DNA of 64,000 bases from CAXBCP01 sp047638395. GTDB taxonomy: Bacteria; Pseudomonadota; Alphaproteobacteria; MPNO01; UBA830. The position numbers were made by a program, and so were the translations under genes. Location of the stretch: contig JBLIMV010000003.1 of NCBI GenBank assembly GCA_047638395.1, positions 1 through 64,000 on the forward strand, read 5' to 3'. The notes beneath the pieces are model-generated. The model was not told the origin of the DNA. It ran no database searches and saw only the letters and a list, made by a program, of their open reading frames with translations. Positions within the stretch are counted from its first letter, which is position 1, and every line of letters begins with the position of its first letter. This document shows positions 53,476-61,695 of the stretch, piece after piece.

Positions 53476-54303
53476 ATGATGCACCACCGATTTATGGGAG
53501 TTTTCTTGGCTTTTTCAGAAAAAGAACGTCACGATCTGATGATGGTGGCGACAGAGATCGCGGACCGGGCCGGAGAAGTGATTCTGGAGGTCTACGAGAC
53601 CGATTTCGACGTCCGCCACAAAGGCGATAACTCACCTGTCACCGAGGCCGACGAACGGGCCGAGGCACTGATCCTGCCGGCGTTGCGCGATCTACTGCCG
53701 GGCATCCCCGCAATCGGCGAAGAAGCCGTATCCCAGGGAAATGCGGAGACACTTCCGGCAGGCGGCGTCTTCTGGCTCGTCGATCCGGTCGACGGCACAA
53801 AAGAATTTCTGCGTCGCAGCGGTGAATTCACGGTCAACATTGCCCTGGTCGAGAACACCGTTCCCGTGCTCGGCGTGGTGACAGCACCCGCCCTGAACCG
53901 CGGCTTCCGCGCCTGCGGCCTAGGCACAGCGGAGCGGCGTGAAGGCGATGGTGAAGACGGCAATGACTGGCAACCGATTGCTGTCAGGTCCATTCCCGCG
54001 GACGGCGCCATCGTGGCATCCAGCCGGTCCCATGGAGATCGCGAAAAGATCGAAGAACTGCTGTCCGACATGAATATCCGGGACCATGTAACCGCCGGAA
54101 GTTCCCTTAAATTCTGTCTGTTGGCGGAAGGGACCGCAGATGTGTACCCGCGCTACGGACCGACATCGGAGTGGGATACGGCCGCGGGACACGCGGTACT
54201 TACCGGTGCAGGCGGCAGCATCCGAAATCTGGACGGCACGGATTTCGCCTACGGCAAGCCGGGATGGCGCAACCCCGAATTCATCGCACGTGGCGGCCAG
54301 TGA
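53476..54303 (+). CDS. cysQ: 3'(2'),5'-bisphosphate nucleotidase CysQ
   Basis: About 275 residues; the start is unsure (ATG 53476, 53479 or 53494; a TTG at 53452 is also open). The inositol-monophosphatase fold has DRAGEVILEVYETDF, KGDNSPVTEADERAE, AIGEEAVS, WLVDPVDGTKEFLRR (metal-binding Asp residues) and GPTSEWDTAAGHAVL. It removes the 3'-phosphate from PAP, a by-product of sulfate reduction. It overlaps the next gene by its stop (GTGA). Confidence 0.93.
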   Translation: MMHHRFMGVFLAFSEKERHDLMMVATEIADRAGEVILEVYETDFDVRHKGDNSPVTEADERAEALILPALRDLLPGIPAIGEEAVSQGNAETLPAGGVFWLVDPVDGTKEFLRRSGEFTVNIALVENTVPVLGVVTAPALNRGFRACGLGTAERREGDGEDGNDWQPIAVRSIPADGAIVASSRSHGDREKIEELLSDMNIRDHVTAGSSLKFCLLAEGTADVYPRYGPTSEWDTAAGHAVLTGAGGSIRNLDGTDFAYGKPGWRNPEFIARGGQ

Positions 54304-55253
54304 CCGAGAGAGCGTCGACCAAGTCGATAGAGCGCGCCGCTGCCCTTTTGCGAGCGGGTGAACTCGTCGCGTTTCCGACCGAGACCGTATACGGGCTCGG
54401 CGCGGACGCGACATCCGATGACGCCGTCGCCCGTATCTTTGACGCCAAAAAGCGCCCCACGTTCAATCCGCTGATCGTTCATGTTGCCGATGCGGAAGCG
54501 GCCTCCCGGATCGTCGAATTCACAAAGACCGCGCACCTTCTGGCAGACGCCTTCTGGCCCGGGCCGATCTCGCTTGTGCTGTCGCGCAAAGACACGTCGC
54601 CGGTCTCGCTCCTGGCCAGCGCAGGGCTCGACACCATCGCCATCCGCGTGCCTGACCAACCGACGGCACAGGCCATCCTGGCCGCAAGCGGCATACCGAT
54701 CGCCGCGCCGAGCGCCAATGCATCGGGTAAAATCAGTCCGACCCACGCGGCGCACGTTGCGGAGTCTCTGGGCGATGCGGTGTCCCTGATCATCGATGAC
54801 GGGCCCTGCCCCATCGGACTTGAATCCACGGTTGTCGATTGCACCGGCGAACAGCCAATCCTGCTGCGCCCCGGTGGTATCACGGCGGAACAGATCGAGG
54901 CCGTTACCGGACCTCTCGAAATCGCGGCAGACGATAACGAGGCCCCCTCCTCACCGGGTATGCTGGAAAGCCACTACGCGCCGGATGCCAGGCTTCGCCT
55001 GAACGCGACCGCGATTCAAACCAGCGAGGCATTGCTGTCGTTTGGGAAACACGGTCATGCGGGCTTCACAAGTGAGCAAAACCTCAGCACCACGGGCGAT
55101 CTGCGGGAGGCGGCAGCGAACCTGTTTGCCATGATGCGGATGCTGGATGCCTCGGCAGCCGCGATTGCCGTCATGCCGATCCCGGATCACGGGCTTGGCC
55201 GGGCTATTAATGACCGGTTGCGGCGCGCAGCCGCACCACGCGACAACGTATGA
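54300..55253 (+). CDS. tsaC: L-threonylcarbamoyladenylate synthase (Sua5/YrdC)
   Basis: 317 residues from GTG 54300 (the G of the cysQ stop region), starting TERASTKSIERAAALLRAG. Catalytic domain: FPTETVYGLGADATSDDAVA, KKRPTFNPLIVHV, ADAFWPGPISLVL, IPIAAPSANASGKISPTHAA. After residue 190 a Sua5-type C-terminal domain (SPGMLESHYAPDARLRL; GHAGFTSEQNLST; FAMMRMLDASAAAIAVMPIP; GLGRAINDRLRRAA) is present. It makes threonylcarbamoyl-AMP for t6A of tRNA. The overlap with cysQ suggests coupled translation. Confidence 0.95.
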   Translation: MTERASTKSIERAAALLRAGELVAFPTETVYGLGADATSDDAVARIFDAKKRPTFNPLIVHVADAEAASRIVEFTKTAHLLADAFWPGPISLVLSRKDTSPVSLLASAGLDTIAIRVPDQPTAQAILAASGIPIAAPSANASGKISPTHAAHVAESLGDAVSLIIDDGPCPIGLESTVVDCTGEQPILLRPGGITAEQIEAVTGPLEIAADDNEAPSSPGMLESHYAPDARLRLNATAIQTSEALLSFGKHGHAGFTSEQNLSTTGDLREAAANLFAMMRMLDASAAAIAVMPIPDHGLGRAINDRLRRAAAPRDNV

Positions 55254-55305
55254 CATCGACATGCGTTAGCACTTGACCCCATTGCCCGATAACAGCACAT
55301 GATTT

Positions 55306-56775
55306 ATGCGTGACCCCGGAATTCAGGATACCCGTCACATGAACCCGACAGCCCTTCGCCAGATCGACCAGTCCATCCTCGACCGGATCCACGCCGTTGT
55401 CGGCGATGCCGGCGTGATCACCGACGAAAACGACAAATCGCCGTTTCTGAATGACGAGCGCGGTTACTATACCGGTCGCTCGCCGATGATCGTCCGCCCG
55501 GCATCGACCGAAGAGGTGTCAGAGGTCGTGCGTATCTGCAACGAAACCCGGACCCCGATTGTCCCGCAGGGCGGCAATACCGGCCTGTGCGGCGGGGCGA
55601 CGCCCTACGAGCATGGGGGCGAACTGGTCATGGCGCTTACCCGCATGAACAAAGTGCGCGAACTCGACACCCTGAACTACGCGATCACGGTCGAAGCCGG
55701 TGTGATCCTGGCCGATGTCCAGAAGGCCGCCGAAGACGCCGACCGCTATTTCCCCCTCAGCCTCGGTGGCGAAGGCACCGCCCGGATCGGTGGCAACCTG
55801 TCGACCAATGCCGGCGGTACCGGCGTGCTCAGATACGGCCCCGCACGCGACCTGTGCCTCGGTCTTGAAGCGGTCCTGCCGGACGGCCGGATATGGAGCG
55901 GCCTGACCGGCCTGCGCAAGGACAATACCGGGTATGACCTGAAGCACCTGTTTATCGGGGCTGAAGGCACCCTCGGCATCATTACCGCTGCCTGTCTGAA
56001 ACTGTTTCCCCGGCCCACCGACATACAGACATCTTTTGTCGCCGTGCGGGACCAGCACGCTGCAGTCGAACTCCTCGCACGGGCGCGGCAGATCACCGAC
56101 GACCGGGTCATTACGTTTGAATACATGCCGCGTGAGGCCATCGAGTTTGCCCTCAAACATATTGCCGACACGCGCGACCCGATACAGACCGAATACCGTC
56201 ATTACGTGATGATGGAACTGGCCGCCGGAGAAGGGGCCGCAGCCGGCCTCCGCGAGATGATGGAGACCGTGCTCGGCAACAGTATGGAAGATGGTGTCGT
56301 ACTCGACGCCGTTATCGCCGAGAGCGGCCAGCAAGCGGCCGATTTCTGGCGTATTCGCGAGACAATACCCGAAGCGCAGAAATTCGAAGGCGCAAGCTCC
56401 AAGCACGATATTTCCGTGCCGGTCTCGAAAGTGGCAGATTTTCTGGTCGACGGAATTGCCGATATGGAGAAACTGGTCCCCGGCATTCGTCCCTGCACAT
56501 TCGGTCACGTCGGTGACGGCAACGTGCATTTCAACCTGTCGCGGCCGCTCGACATGTCGGATGACGATTTCCGCGCGCTGGAACCGGAAATCCACAAAGC
56601 CGTCTATGATCGTACTGTTGCCATGGGCGGCTCTATCAGTGCCGAACACGGTATCGGCCGGCTGCGGCGCGGCGAGCTTGAAACATACAAATCACCGGTG
56701 GCTATGGATGTTATGCGCGCAATCAAGGCGACGCTGGACCCGAACGGGATCATGAACCCCGGCAAAGTACTCTAG
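55306..56775 (+). CDS. FAD-linked 2-hydroxyacid dehydrogenase (D-2-hydroxyglutarate/glycolate type)
   Basis: 489 residues; ATG 55306 or 55339 (MNPTALRQIDQ) could begin translation. FAD-binding PCMH domain: TPIVPQGGNTGLCGGATPYE, PLSLGGEGTARIGGNLSTNA and GLTGLRKDNTGYDLKHLFIG. The C-terminal domain has FGHVGDGNVHFNLSRP (metal site) and SISAEHGIGRLRRGELE. It oxidises a D-2-hydroxy acid and passes electrons to the acyl-CoA dehydrogenase/ETF or quinone pool; the acyl-CoA dehydrogenase gene starts 10 bases later. Confidence 0.92.
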   Translation: MRDPGIQDTRHMNPTALRQIDQSILDRIHAVVGDAGVITDENDKSPFLNDERGYYTGRSPMIVRPASTEEVSEVVRICNETRTPIVPQGGNTGLCGGATPYEHGGELVMALTRMNKVRELDTLNYAITVEAGVILADVQKAAEDADRYFPLSLGGEGTARIGGNLSTNAGGTGVLRYGPARDLCLGLEAVLPDGRIWSGLTGLRKDNTGYDLKHLFIGAEGTLGIITAACLKLFPRPTDIQTSFVAVRDQHAAVELLARARQITDDRVITFEYMPREAIEFALKHIADTRDPIQTEYRHYVMMELAAGEGAAAGLREMMETVLGNSMEDGVVLDAVIAESGQQAADFWRIRETIPEAQKFEGASSKHDISVPVSKVADFLVDGIADMEKLVPGIRPCTFGHVGDGNVHFNLSRPLDMSDDDFRALEPEIHKAVYDRTVAMGGSISAEHGIGRLRRGELETYKSPVAMDVMRAIKATLDPNGIMNPGKVL

Positions 56776-56785
56776 GAGAATAAAG

Positions 56786-58543
56786 ATGGCTGAATACACC
56801 GCACCGCTGCGCGATATGCAGTTCGTGATCGAGGAACTGGTTGGGCTGGACGATGTTGCGGCCCTGCCCGGATACGATCACGCGACGCCGGATGTCGTTC
56901 AGGCCATCCTGGAAGAAGCTAACAAGTTGGCGCGCGATGTCTTGTCGCCGATCAACCGGGCGGGCGACCTGGAAGGGTCGCGGCTTGAAAACGGCGCCGT
57001 GATTACGCCGACCGGCTTCAAGGATGCGTATCAGTCCTATGTCGATGGGGGCTGGAACGCCCTGCAGTTCGACGAAGAAATTGGCGGCCAGGGCCTGCCG
57101 ATGCTGGTTGCAACGCCGGTCTTCGAGATGTGGGACGCAGCGAACCTCGCCTTCATGCTGTGCCCGGTGCTCACGATCGCCGCTGTGGAATGCCTGGAGA
57201 AATTCGGCACCGGAGAGCAAAAAGAAAAGTGGATGCCCAAACTGGTCACCGGCGAATGGACCGGGACAATGGTCCTGACCGAGCCCAATGCCGGGTCCGA
57301 TGTCGGATCGCTCCGTACCCGCGCGGTCCCCGAAGACGGCCATTATCGGATCAGCGGCCAGAAAATCTTTACGACGTGGGGCGAGCACGACTTTACCGAT
57401 AATGTCGTTCATATGGTGCTGGCACGCACACCTGATGCGCCTCCCGGCACCCGGGGTATTTCCCTGTTTATCGTGCCGAAGTTCATGGTCAATGACGACG
57501 GATCGCTCGGTCAACGCAACGACGTGCGGGCGGTGTCGCTTGAACACAAGCTCGGCATTCACGGCAGCCCCACCTGTGTTATGCAATTTGGCGAAAATGA
57601 CGGCGCCATCGGCTACCTCGTCGGTGACGAATGCCGCGGCATGGAATACATGTTCGCCATGATGAATTCGGCCCGCCTCGCGGTCGGCCGCGAAGGTGTC
57701 GGCATCGGTGAACGGGCCTATCAGCAGGCAGCGGACTACGCCCGCGAGCGAATTCAGGGAAAAGACATGGCAAACCCCGTCCTGAGCGAGGTGCCGATCA
57801 TTCACCACCCCGATGTCCGGCGGAACCTGATGACCATGCGCGCACTGACCGAAGCCACACGGGCCCTCGGCTATTACGTGGCCGCCAAGCAGGACGTCGT
57901 GCGGAAACACCCCGATACCGAGGTTAAGGCCGCGGCGCAGGCGCGTGTCAATCTTCTTGTGCCCATCGTCAAGGCCTGGTCGACAGATTGTGGCGTGGAA
58001 ATTGCATCGCTCGGCGTCCAGATCCATGGCGGTGCCGGCTTTATCGAGGAAACGGGCGCTGCGCAGTATTACCGTGACTGCCGGATCACGCCGATCTACG
58101 AGGGAACGAACGGTATTCAGGCGCTCGATCTGGTGGGCCGGAAAATCCTGCGGGACCGCGGCGAGGCATTACAGCACTTTATTGACGAAATCCGCGATAC
58201 CGAGATCGCAGATCCGTTGATTGCCGACGCGATGTGGTCGGCACTGGACGCACTGAAAGTGACCACCGACTGGATGCTCGCCGACCCCGGTGACGATCCG
58301 CGCATCGTCATGGCCGGCGCGACGCCTTATCTCCGTGCACTCGGCCTTATCACCGGTGGCTGGTTAATGGCAAAGGCGGCGAACATCGCGGCTGCCGCCG
58401 AGGGTGACGATGATTTTTACAAGGCAAAGCGCGTAACCGCGCGGTTCTACGCGGCAAATATGCTGCCCCAGGTATCGGGATTTGCACAGGCTGCCAGAGC
58501 CGGCGCCGACGATATTATGGCGCTTTCCGCAGAGACTTTCTAA
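56786..58543 (+). CDS. Acyl-CoA dehydrogenase
   Basis: 585 residues. ATG 56786 follows AGGAGAATAAAG. N-terminal helical domain, then VLTEPNAGSDVGSLRTRAVP (FAD contacts), KIFTTWGEHDFTDNVVHMVL, and the catalytic-base region RITPIYEGTNGIQALDLVGR. The C-terminal extension of about 130 residues (DEIRDTEIADPLIADAMWSA; TPYLRALGLITGGWLM) is the long-type acyl-CoA dehydrogenase found in alphaproteobacteria. It removes hydrogens from fatty or branched acyl-CoA and gives them to ETF. It ends 102 bases before the speD gene. Confidence 0.95.
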   Translation: MAEYTAPLRDMQFVIEELVGLDDVAALPGYDHATPDVVQAILEEANKLARDVLSPINRAGDLEGSRLENGAVITPTGFKDAYQSYVDGGWNALQFDEEIGGQGLPMLVATPVFEMWDAANLAFMLCPVLTIAAVECLEKFGTGEQKEKWMPKLVTGEWTGTMVLTEPNAGSDVGSLRTRAVPEDGHYRISGQKIFTTWGEHDFTDNVVHMVLARTPDAPPGTRGISLFIVPKFMVNDDGSLGQRNDVRAVSLEHKLGIHGSPTCVMQFGENDGAIGYLVGDECRGMEYMFAMMNSARLAVGREGVGIGERAYQQAADYARERIQGKDMANPVLSEVPIIHHPDVRRNLMTMRALTEATRALGYYVAAKQDVVRKHPDTEVKAAAQARVNLLVPIVKAWSTDCGVEIASLGVQIHGGAGFIEETGAAQYYRDCRITPIYEGTNGIQALDLVGRKILRDRGEALQHFIDEIRDTEIADPLIADAMWSALDALKVTTDWMLADPGDDPRIVMAGATPYLRALGLITGGWLMAKAANIAAAAEGDDDFYKAKRVTARFYAANMLPQVSGFAQAARAGADDIMALSAETF

Positions 58544-58566
58544 CGCTTCCGAATCCGCTTGCAAGC

Positions 58567-58592
58567 CGCGCCTAAAGGCGCGATAAGGCGCG
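58567..58592 (+). promoter_or_regulatory. Alternative-hairpin leader of speD
   Basis: CGCGCC (58567-58572) can pair with GGCGCG at 58577-58582 (loop TAAA) or at 58587-58592. The two downstream copies are part of a direct repeat AAGGCGCGA (58575-58583 and 58585-58593). Leader to the start codon at 58646 is then GTGCG-AA-CGCAC-like and a GAGGAGG box. Confidence 0.35.
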
Positions 58593-58645
58593 ACTTTTGA
58601 TGAACCCAAACCGGGTGCGAACGCACTTGCGAGGAGGCATGATGG

Positions 58646-59137
58646 ATGGAAAAGTCCGCGTTGTTAACTAAGTCGGTTACGGCGGCGGGTGCCGTTGGCG
58701 ACTCCCTGATACAGGGATCTGTCAGCGCCCAAGCGCACATGCATCCGCAACCCGCCAACGATGTGCGGGATTTTCTTATCCATAAAGACGGCCAGACCTA
58801 TGCCGGCGCCCATCTTCTCGTCGATTTTTGGGGTGGCTCCAGGCTGAATGATGCCGACCTGATGGCAGCAGCACTGCGCGAAGCGGCCGAAGCATCCGAT
58901 GCGACGGTTCTCCACGTTCATGTTCATGAATTCGGCGGCGAAGGCGGGGTTTCGGGTGTGGCTGTACTGGCGGAAAGCCATATCAGCGTGCACACATGGC
59001 CTGAGCTCGATTACGCAGCGTTTGACGTGTTCATGTGCGGCCAGTGCCGCCCTGAAAAGGCGGTCGCCGTGCTGGAGCGGTATTTTTCGCCTGCCCGCGC
59101 CGAGATCAGCGAGCAAAAAAGAGGTCTGGTGGAGTGA
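58646..59137 (+). CDS. speD: S-adenosylmethionine decarboxylase proenzyme
   Basis: 163 residues from ATG 58646, preceded by GAGGAGG (58631-58637). Self-cleavage occurs before Ser111 in the ESHISVHTWPE motif (Glu110-Ser111), making the pyruvoyl group; the conserved HVHVHEFGGEGGVSG and the CGQCRPEKA end are present. An about 40-residue N-terminal tail goes beyond the usual start of the family at the DFLIHKDGQTYAGAHLLVDF region. Decarboxylated SAM is the aminopropyl donor for the spermidine synthase encoded next (overlap GTGA). Confidence 0.93.
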   Translation: MEKSALLTKSVTAAGAVGDSLIQGSVSAQAHMHPQPANDVRDFLIHKDGQTYAGAHLLVDFWGGSRLNDADLMAAALREAAEASDATVLHVHVHEFGGEGGVSGVAVLAESHISVHTWPELDYAAFDVFMCGQCRPEKAVAVLERYFSPARAEISEQKRGLVE

Positions 59138-59985
59138 TTGACGCGACGGAGACCTGGTTCTCCGAGACGCTTCACCCCGGGTTTCAGCAGCGTTTCGAGA
59201 TCTCGAAGATTCTGTTCCGCTCCCAGACGGAACTACAGGACCTCGTCATTTTCGAAAACCCGTATTTCGGGCGCATTCTGGCGCTTGACGGGGTCATCCA
59301 GACAACCGAGCGCGACGAACCCTGCTATCACGAGATGCTGGCCCATGTGCCAATCCTCTCCCATGGCGCGGCAAGCGAAGTACTGATCATCGGGGGCGGC
59401 GACGGCGGCGCGCTGCGCGACGTGCTCAAGCACGATACAATCAAACGCGCGACCATGGTGGAAATCGACCGCAGCGTTGTCGATATGTGCGCCGAACACA
59501 TGCCGAGCCTGAGCGCCGGCGCATTCGACAATGCACGGGCGGATATCGTGATCGCCGACGGGGTTAAGTTCGCCAAAGAAACCGACCGCCGTTTCGATGT
59601 GATCATCATCGATTCAACCGATCCGATCGGCCCTGCAATCCCGCTGTTTTCCGACGCGTTCTATGCCGATTGCCGGAACATCCTGACCGGGGACGGCATT
59701 ATCGTCTGCCAGTCCGGCGTCGGCTTCGTCCAGCCGGACGAGGCCCGGGAGACCTATCAGCGGCTGGACCGTCTGTTCAACGATGCCGCCCTGTATCTGA
59801 CACAGGTCCCGACCTATGCGTTCGGTTATATGACGCTGGGCTGGGGCGCAAATTCAGACCGTGCCCGCAACACCGATGCTGAGACAATTCAGGCCCGCTT
59901 CGACGCCGCCGGGATCGAAACCCACTACTACACGCCCGGGATTCATGCCGGCTGCTTCAGCCTGCCGGCTTATACGAATATCTGA
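59134..59985 (+). CDS. speE: Spermidine synthase
   Basis: 283 residues, GTG start at 59134 overlapping speD. N-terminal beta domain: WFSETLHPGFQQRFEISKIL, FENPYFGRILALDGVIQTTE. Rossmann part: LIIGGGDGGALRDVLKH, VEIDRSVVDMCAEHMPS, FDVIIIDSTDPIGPA. It transfers aminopropyl from decarboxylated SAM to putrescine. A hairpin with a short T tract follows. Confidence 0.96.
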   Translation: MIDATETWFSETLHPGFQQRFEISKILFRSQTELQDLVIFENPYFGRILALDGVIQTTERDEPCYHEMLAHVPILSHGAASEVLIIGGGDGGALRDVLKHDTIKRATMVEIDRSVVDMCAEHMPSLSAGAFDNARADIVIADGVKFAKETDRRFDVIIIDSTDPIGPAIPLFSDAFYADCRNILTGDGIIVCQSGVGFVQPDEARETYQRLDRLFNDAALYLTQVPTYAFGYMTLGWGANSDRARNTDAETIQARFDAAGIETHYYTPGIHAGCFSLPAYTNI

Positions 59986-59991
59986 GACCCG

Positions 59992-60018
59992 GGTCCGGCA
60001 CCCGCCCGGACTATTTTA
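59992..60018 (+). terminator. Likely terminator of the speD-speE operon
   Basis: GGTCCGG (59992-59998) pairs with CCGGACT (60006-60012; one wobble) around CACCCGC, then ATTTTA. It begins seven bases after the speE stop. Confidence 0.5.
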
Positions 60019-60060
60019 CCTTTCCCTGAAATAGGGTACCGTTCTTTTGCGGCAGCGTTA

Positions 60061-61155
60061 ATGATCGCGCAAAAACGGGGGATGGGCACCATGCTTGCAG
60101 AAATCGGTCACAGCAGGCCGCCATTCGCGCTTCGCGATCAACACGACCTGAACGCCACACCGCTCGAAGACGACGTTATCGGCGATCCCGTCCTGCTGGT
60201 GTTCGACCGAAACCCGGTTGACGGCAGCTCGGACGAAAGCGCTGCGCTACTGCGGAACCTCTTGGATCTCCATGATCGGCTGGATGGCCTGGTCACCAGC
60301 ATTTTCGTCATTTCCCGCCGATCCGTCAGTGCAAACCACGTACTGGCCGAAATTCAGAACATTCCGTATCGCCTCCTCGCCGACGAGGACGGCAAGGTGT
60401 TCGAACTCTACGGTATCGACATGCCCGGCACACGAGCCAACGCACCGGCTGATCCAGCCACGGCTGTTCTCGATTCGAATGGACGCATCGTCGAGATTTG
60501 CGAAGAAATACCCCTTGCCGACCAAGTCGAATGCGCACTCAAAGCCCTTCTTCGACTGAATGACGAACGCCCGCGCGGATCGCTCGGCGCACATCCGCCG
60601 GTTCTTGTACTGCCCAACGCGATGGACCCGGAGATCTGCAGACAGTTGATGGATACGTGGCACAATCCGGTTCCCTTATGGGAAGGGGACGGCAAGAACA
60701 GCATCGGCCTGAACATCGAAAAGGGCGACGTGAAGGTACGTAATGCCGCTTATGGAAACTGCACGCAGTATGTCGTCCGCGACGCGGCTCTAAGTGCTGA
60801 ACTGGATAGCAAAGTACTGCGTCGTGTGGTTCCAGAAATCGAAAAGGCGTTCGGTTACAGCCCGTCCAAAAGAGAGGAATACCGCATCGCCTGCTACGAC
60901 GTGGCCGATGGCGGTTCCCTGCCCGCGCACCGCGACAACCCGACCGAAGAGACACGTCACCGCCGCTTTACGGTTTCTATCAACCTGAACAATAAGGATT
61001 TCGACGGCGGCGAACTCGCATTTCGAGAATTCAGCGACCATCTTTATGATATCGATGCCGGAACAGCCGTTGTTTGGTCATGCTCGGTCCTGCACGAAGT
61101 CATGCCGATTTCCGCCGGACGCCGCTTTATCCTGGGAACCCACCTTTTCGGCTGA
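60061..61155 (+). CDS. Redoxin-like domain fused to a 2-oxoglutarate/Fe(II) oxygenase
   Basis: 364 residues (ATG 60061, or more likely 60091 MLAEIGHSRPPF after GGGGGATGGG). Residues about 15-165 resemble a peroxiredoxin/thioredoxin-fold module (PVLLVFDRNP; LADEDGKVFELYGI; TAVLDSNGRIVEI), but the usual peroxidatic Cys is missing. The C-terminal half is a prolyl-4-hydroxylase-type dioxygenase: His290-Arg-Asp292, FDGGELAFREFSD, distal His345 in SVLHEVMP and the 2-oxoglutarate Arg in RRFILGTHLFG. The oxygenase probably acts on protein or a small peptide; the redoxin-like part may bind the target. Fusions of this type are known from memory in marine proteobacteria; the function is unclear. Confidence 0.8.
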   Translation: MIAQKRGMGTMLAEIGHSRPPFALRDQHDLNATPLEDDVIGDPVLLVFDRNPVDGSSDESAALLRNLLDLHDRLDGLVTSIFVISRRSVSANHVLAEIQNIPYRLLADEDGKVFELYGIDMPGTRANAPADPATAVLDSNGRIVEICEEIPLADQVECALKALLRLNDERPRGSLGAHPPVLVLPNAMDPEICRQLMDTWHNPVPLWEGDGKNSIGLNIEKGDVKVRNAAYGNCTQYVVRDAALSAELDSKVLRRVVPEIEKAFGYSPSKREEYRIACYDVADGGSLPAHRDNPTEETRHRRFTVSINLNNKDFDGGELAFREFSDHLYDIDAGTAVVWSCSVLHEVMPISAGRRFILGTHLFG

Positions 61156-61185
61156 TATCCCTGCCAAAAACAAACCTGACCGGGT

Positions 61186-61695
61186 TTAGCGCGACCGGGC
61201 CCCGAAAACGACAACCCAGTAATGGTTGTAGCGCGGCCGTTTTCCCTCTCCCGACGGCACCGCGTATCCGACCCCTGCCTCCAGGTAGTCCCGGCTCAGC
61301 ATATTGTCCCGGTGGCCGGGACTCGTCATCCACGACTGGACAGAGCTTTCGGGAGACGACTGGCCTGCGGCAAGATTCTCCGCAATCGCCCGCCATGGGT
61401 AGCCAGCGCTGGCGATACGGTCCTGCAGGGCGCGCCCGTCGGGCGAACGATGGGCCACAAAATCACGGCGTGACATATCTTCGGCATGTTTCTGTGCCGC
61501 GACGGTCAACCGGGCATTTAGGGTCAACGGCCCAACGCCATTCATGGCGCGCTGCTGATTAACGTGTTTGAGGACGCGCTCGACGACACGGTCATGGGCC
61601 GGATCGGGGGTTTGGTCGGCAATAGCGGGGGGTGCTGCCGCGAAAAACAGCGCGACAAGGAGCGTCAGAAACAGGCGGTCAGGCCGCACTCTCAT
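61186..61695 (-). CDS. CAP (SCP/PR1-like) domain secreted protein
   Basis: 169 residues from ATG 61695 (MRVRPDRLFLTLLVALFFAA), a signal peptide ending AIADQ. The CAP domain: VLKHVNQQRAMNGVGPLTLN, AAQKHAEDMSRRDFVAHRSP, YPWRAIAENLAAG, SWMTSPGHRDNMLSRDYLEA and the NHYWVVVFG strand. Bacterial CAP proteins are secreted and of mixed roles, such as cell-wall or sterol-like lipid binding. Its start overlaps the end of the acyl-CoA synthetase gene by 17 bases. Confidence 0.9.
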   Translation of the reverse strand: MRVRPDRLFLTLLVALFFAAAPPAIADQTPDPAHDRVVERVLKHVNQQRAMNGVGPLTLNARLTVAAQKHAEDMSRRDFVAHRSPDGRALQDRIASAGYPWRAIAENLAAGQSSPESSVQSWMTSPGHRDNMLSRDYLEAGVGYAVPSGEGKRPRYNHYWVVVFGARSR

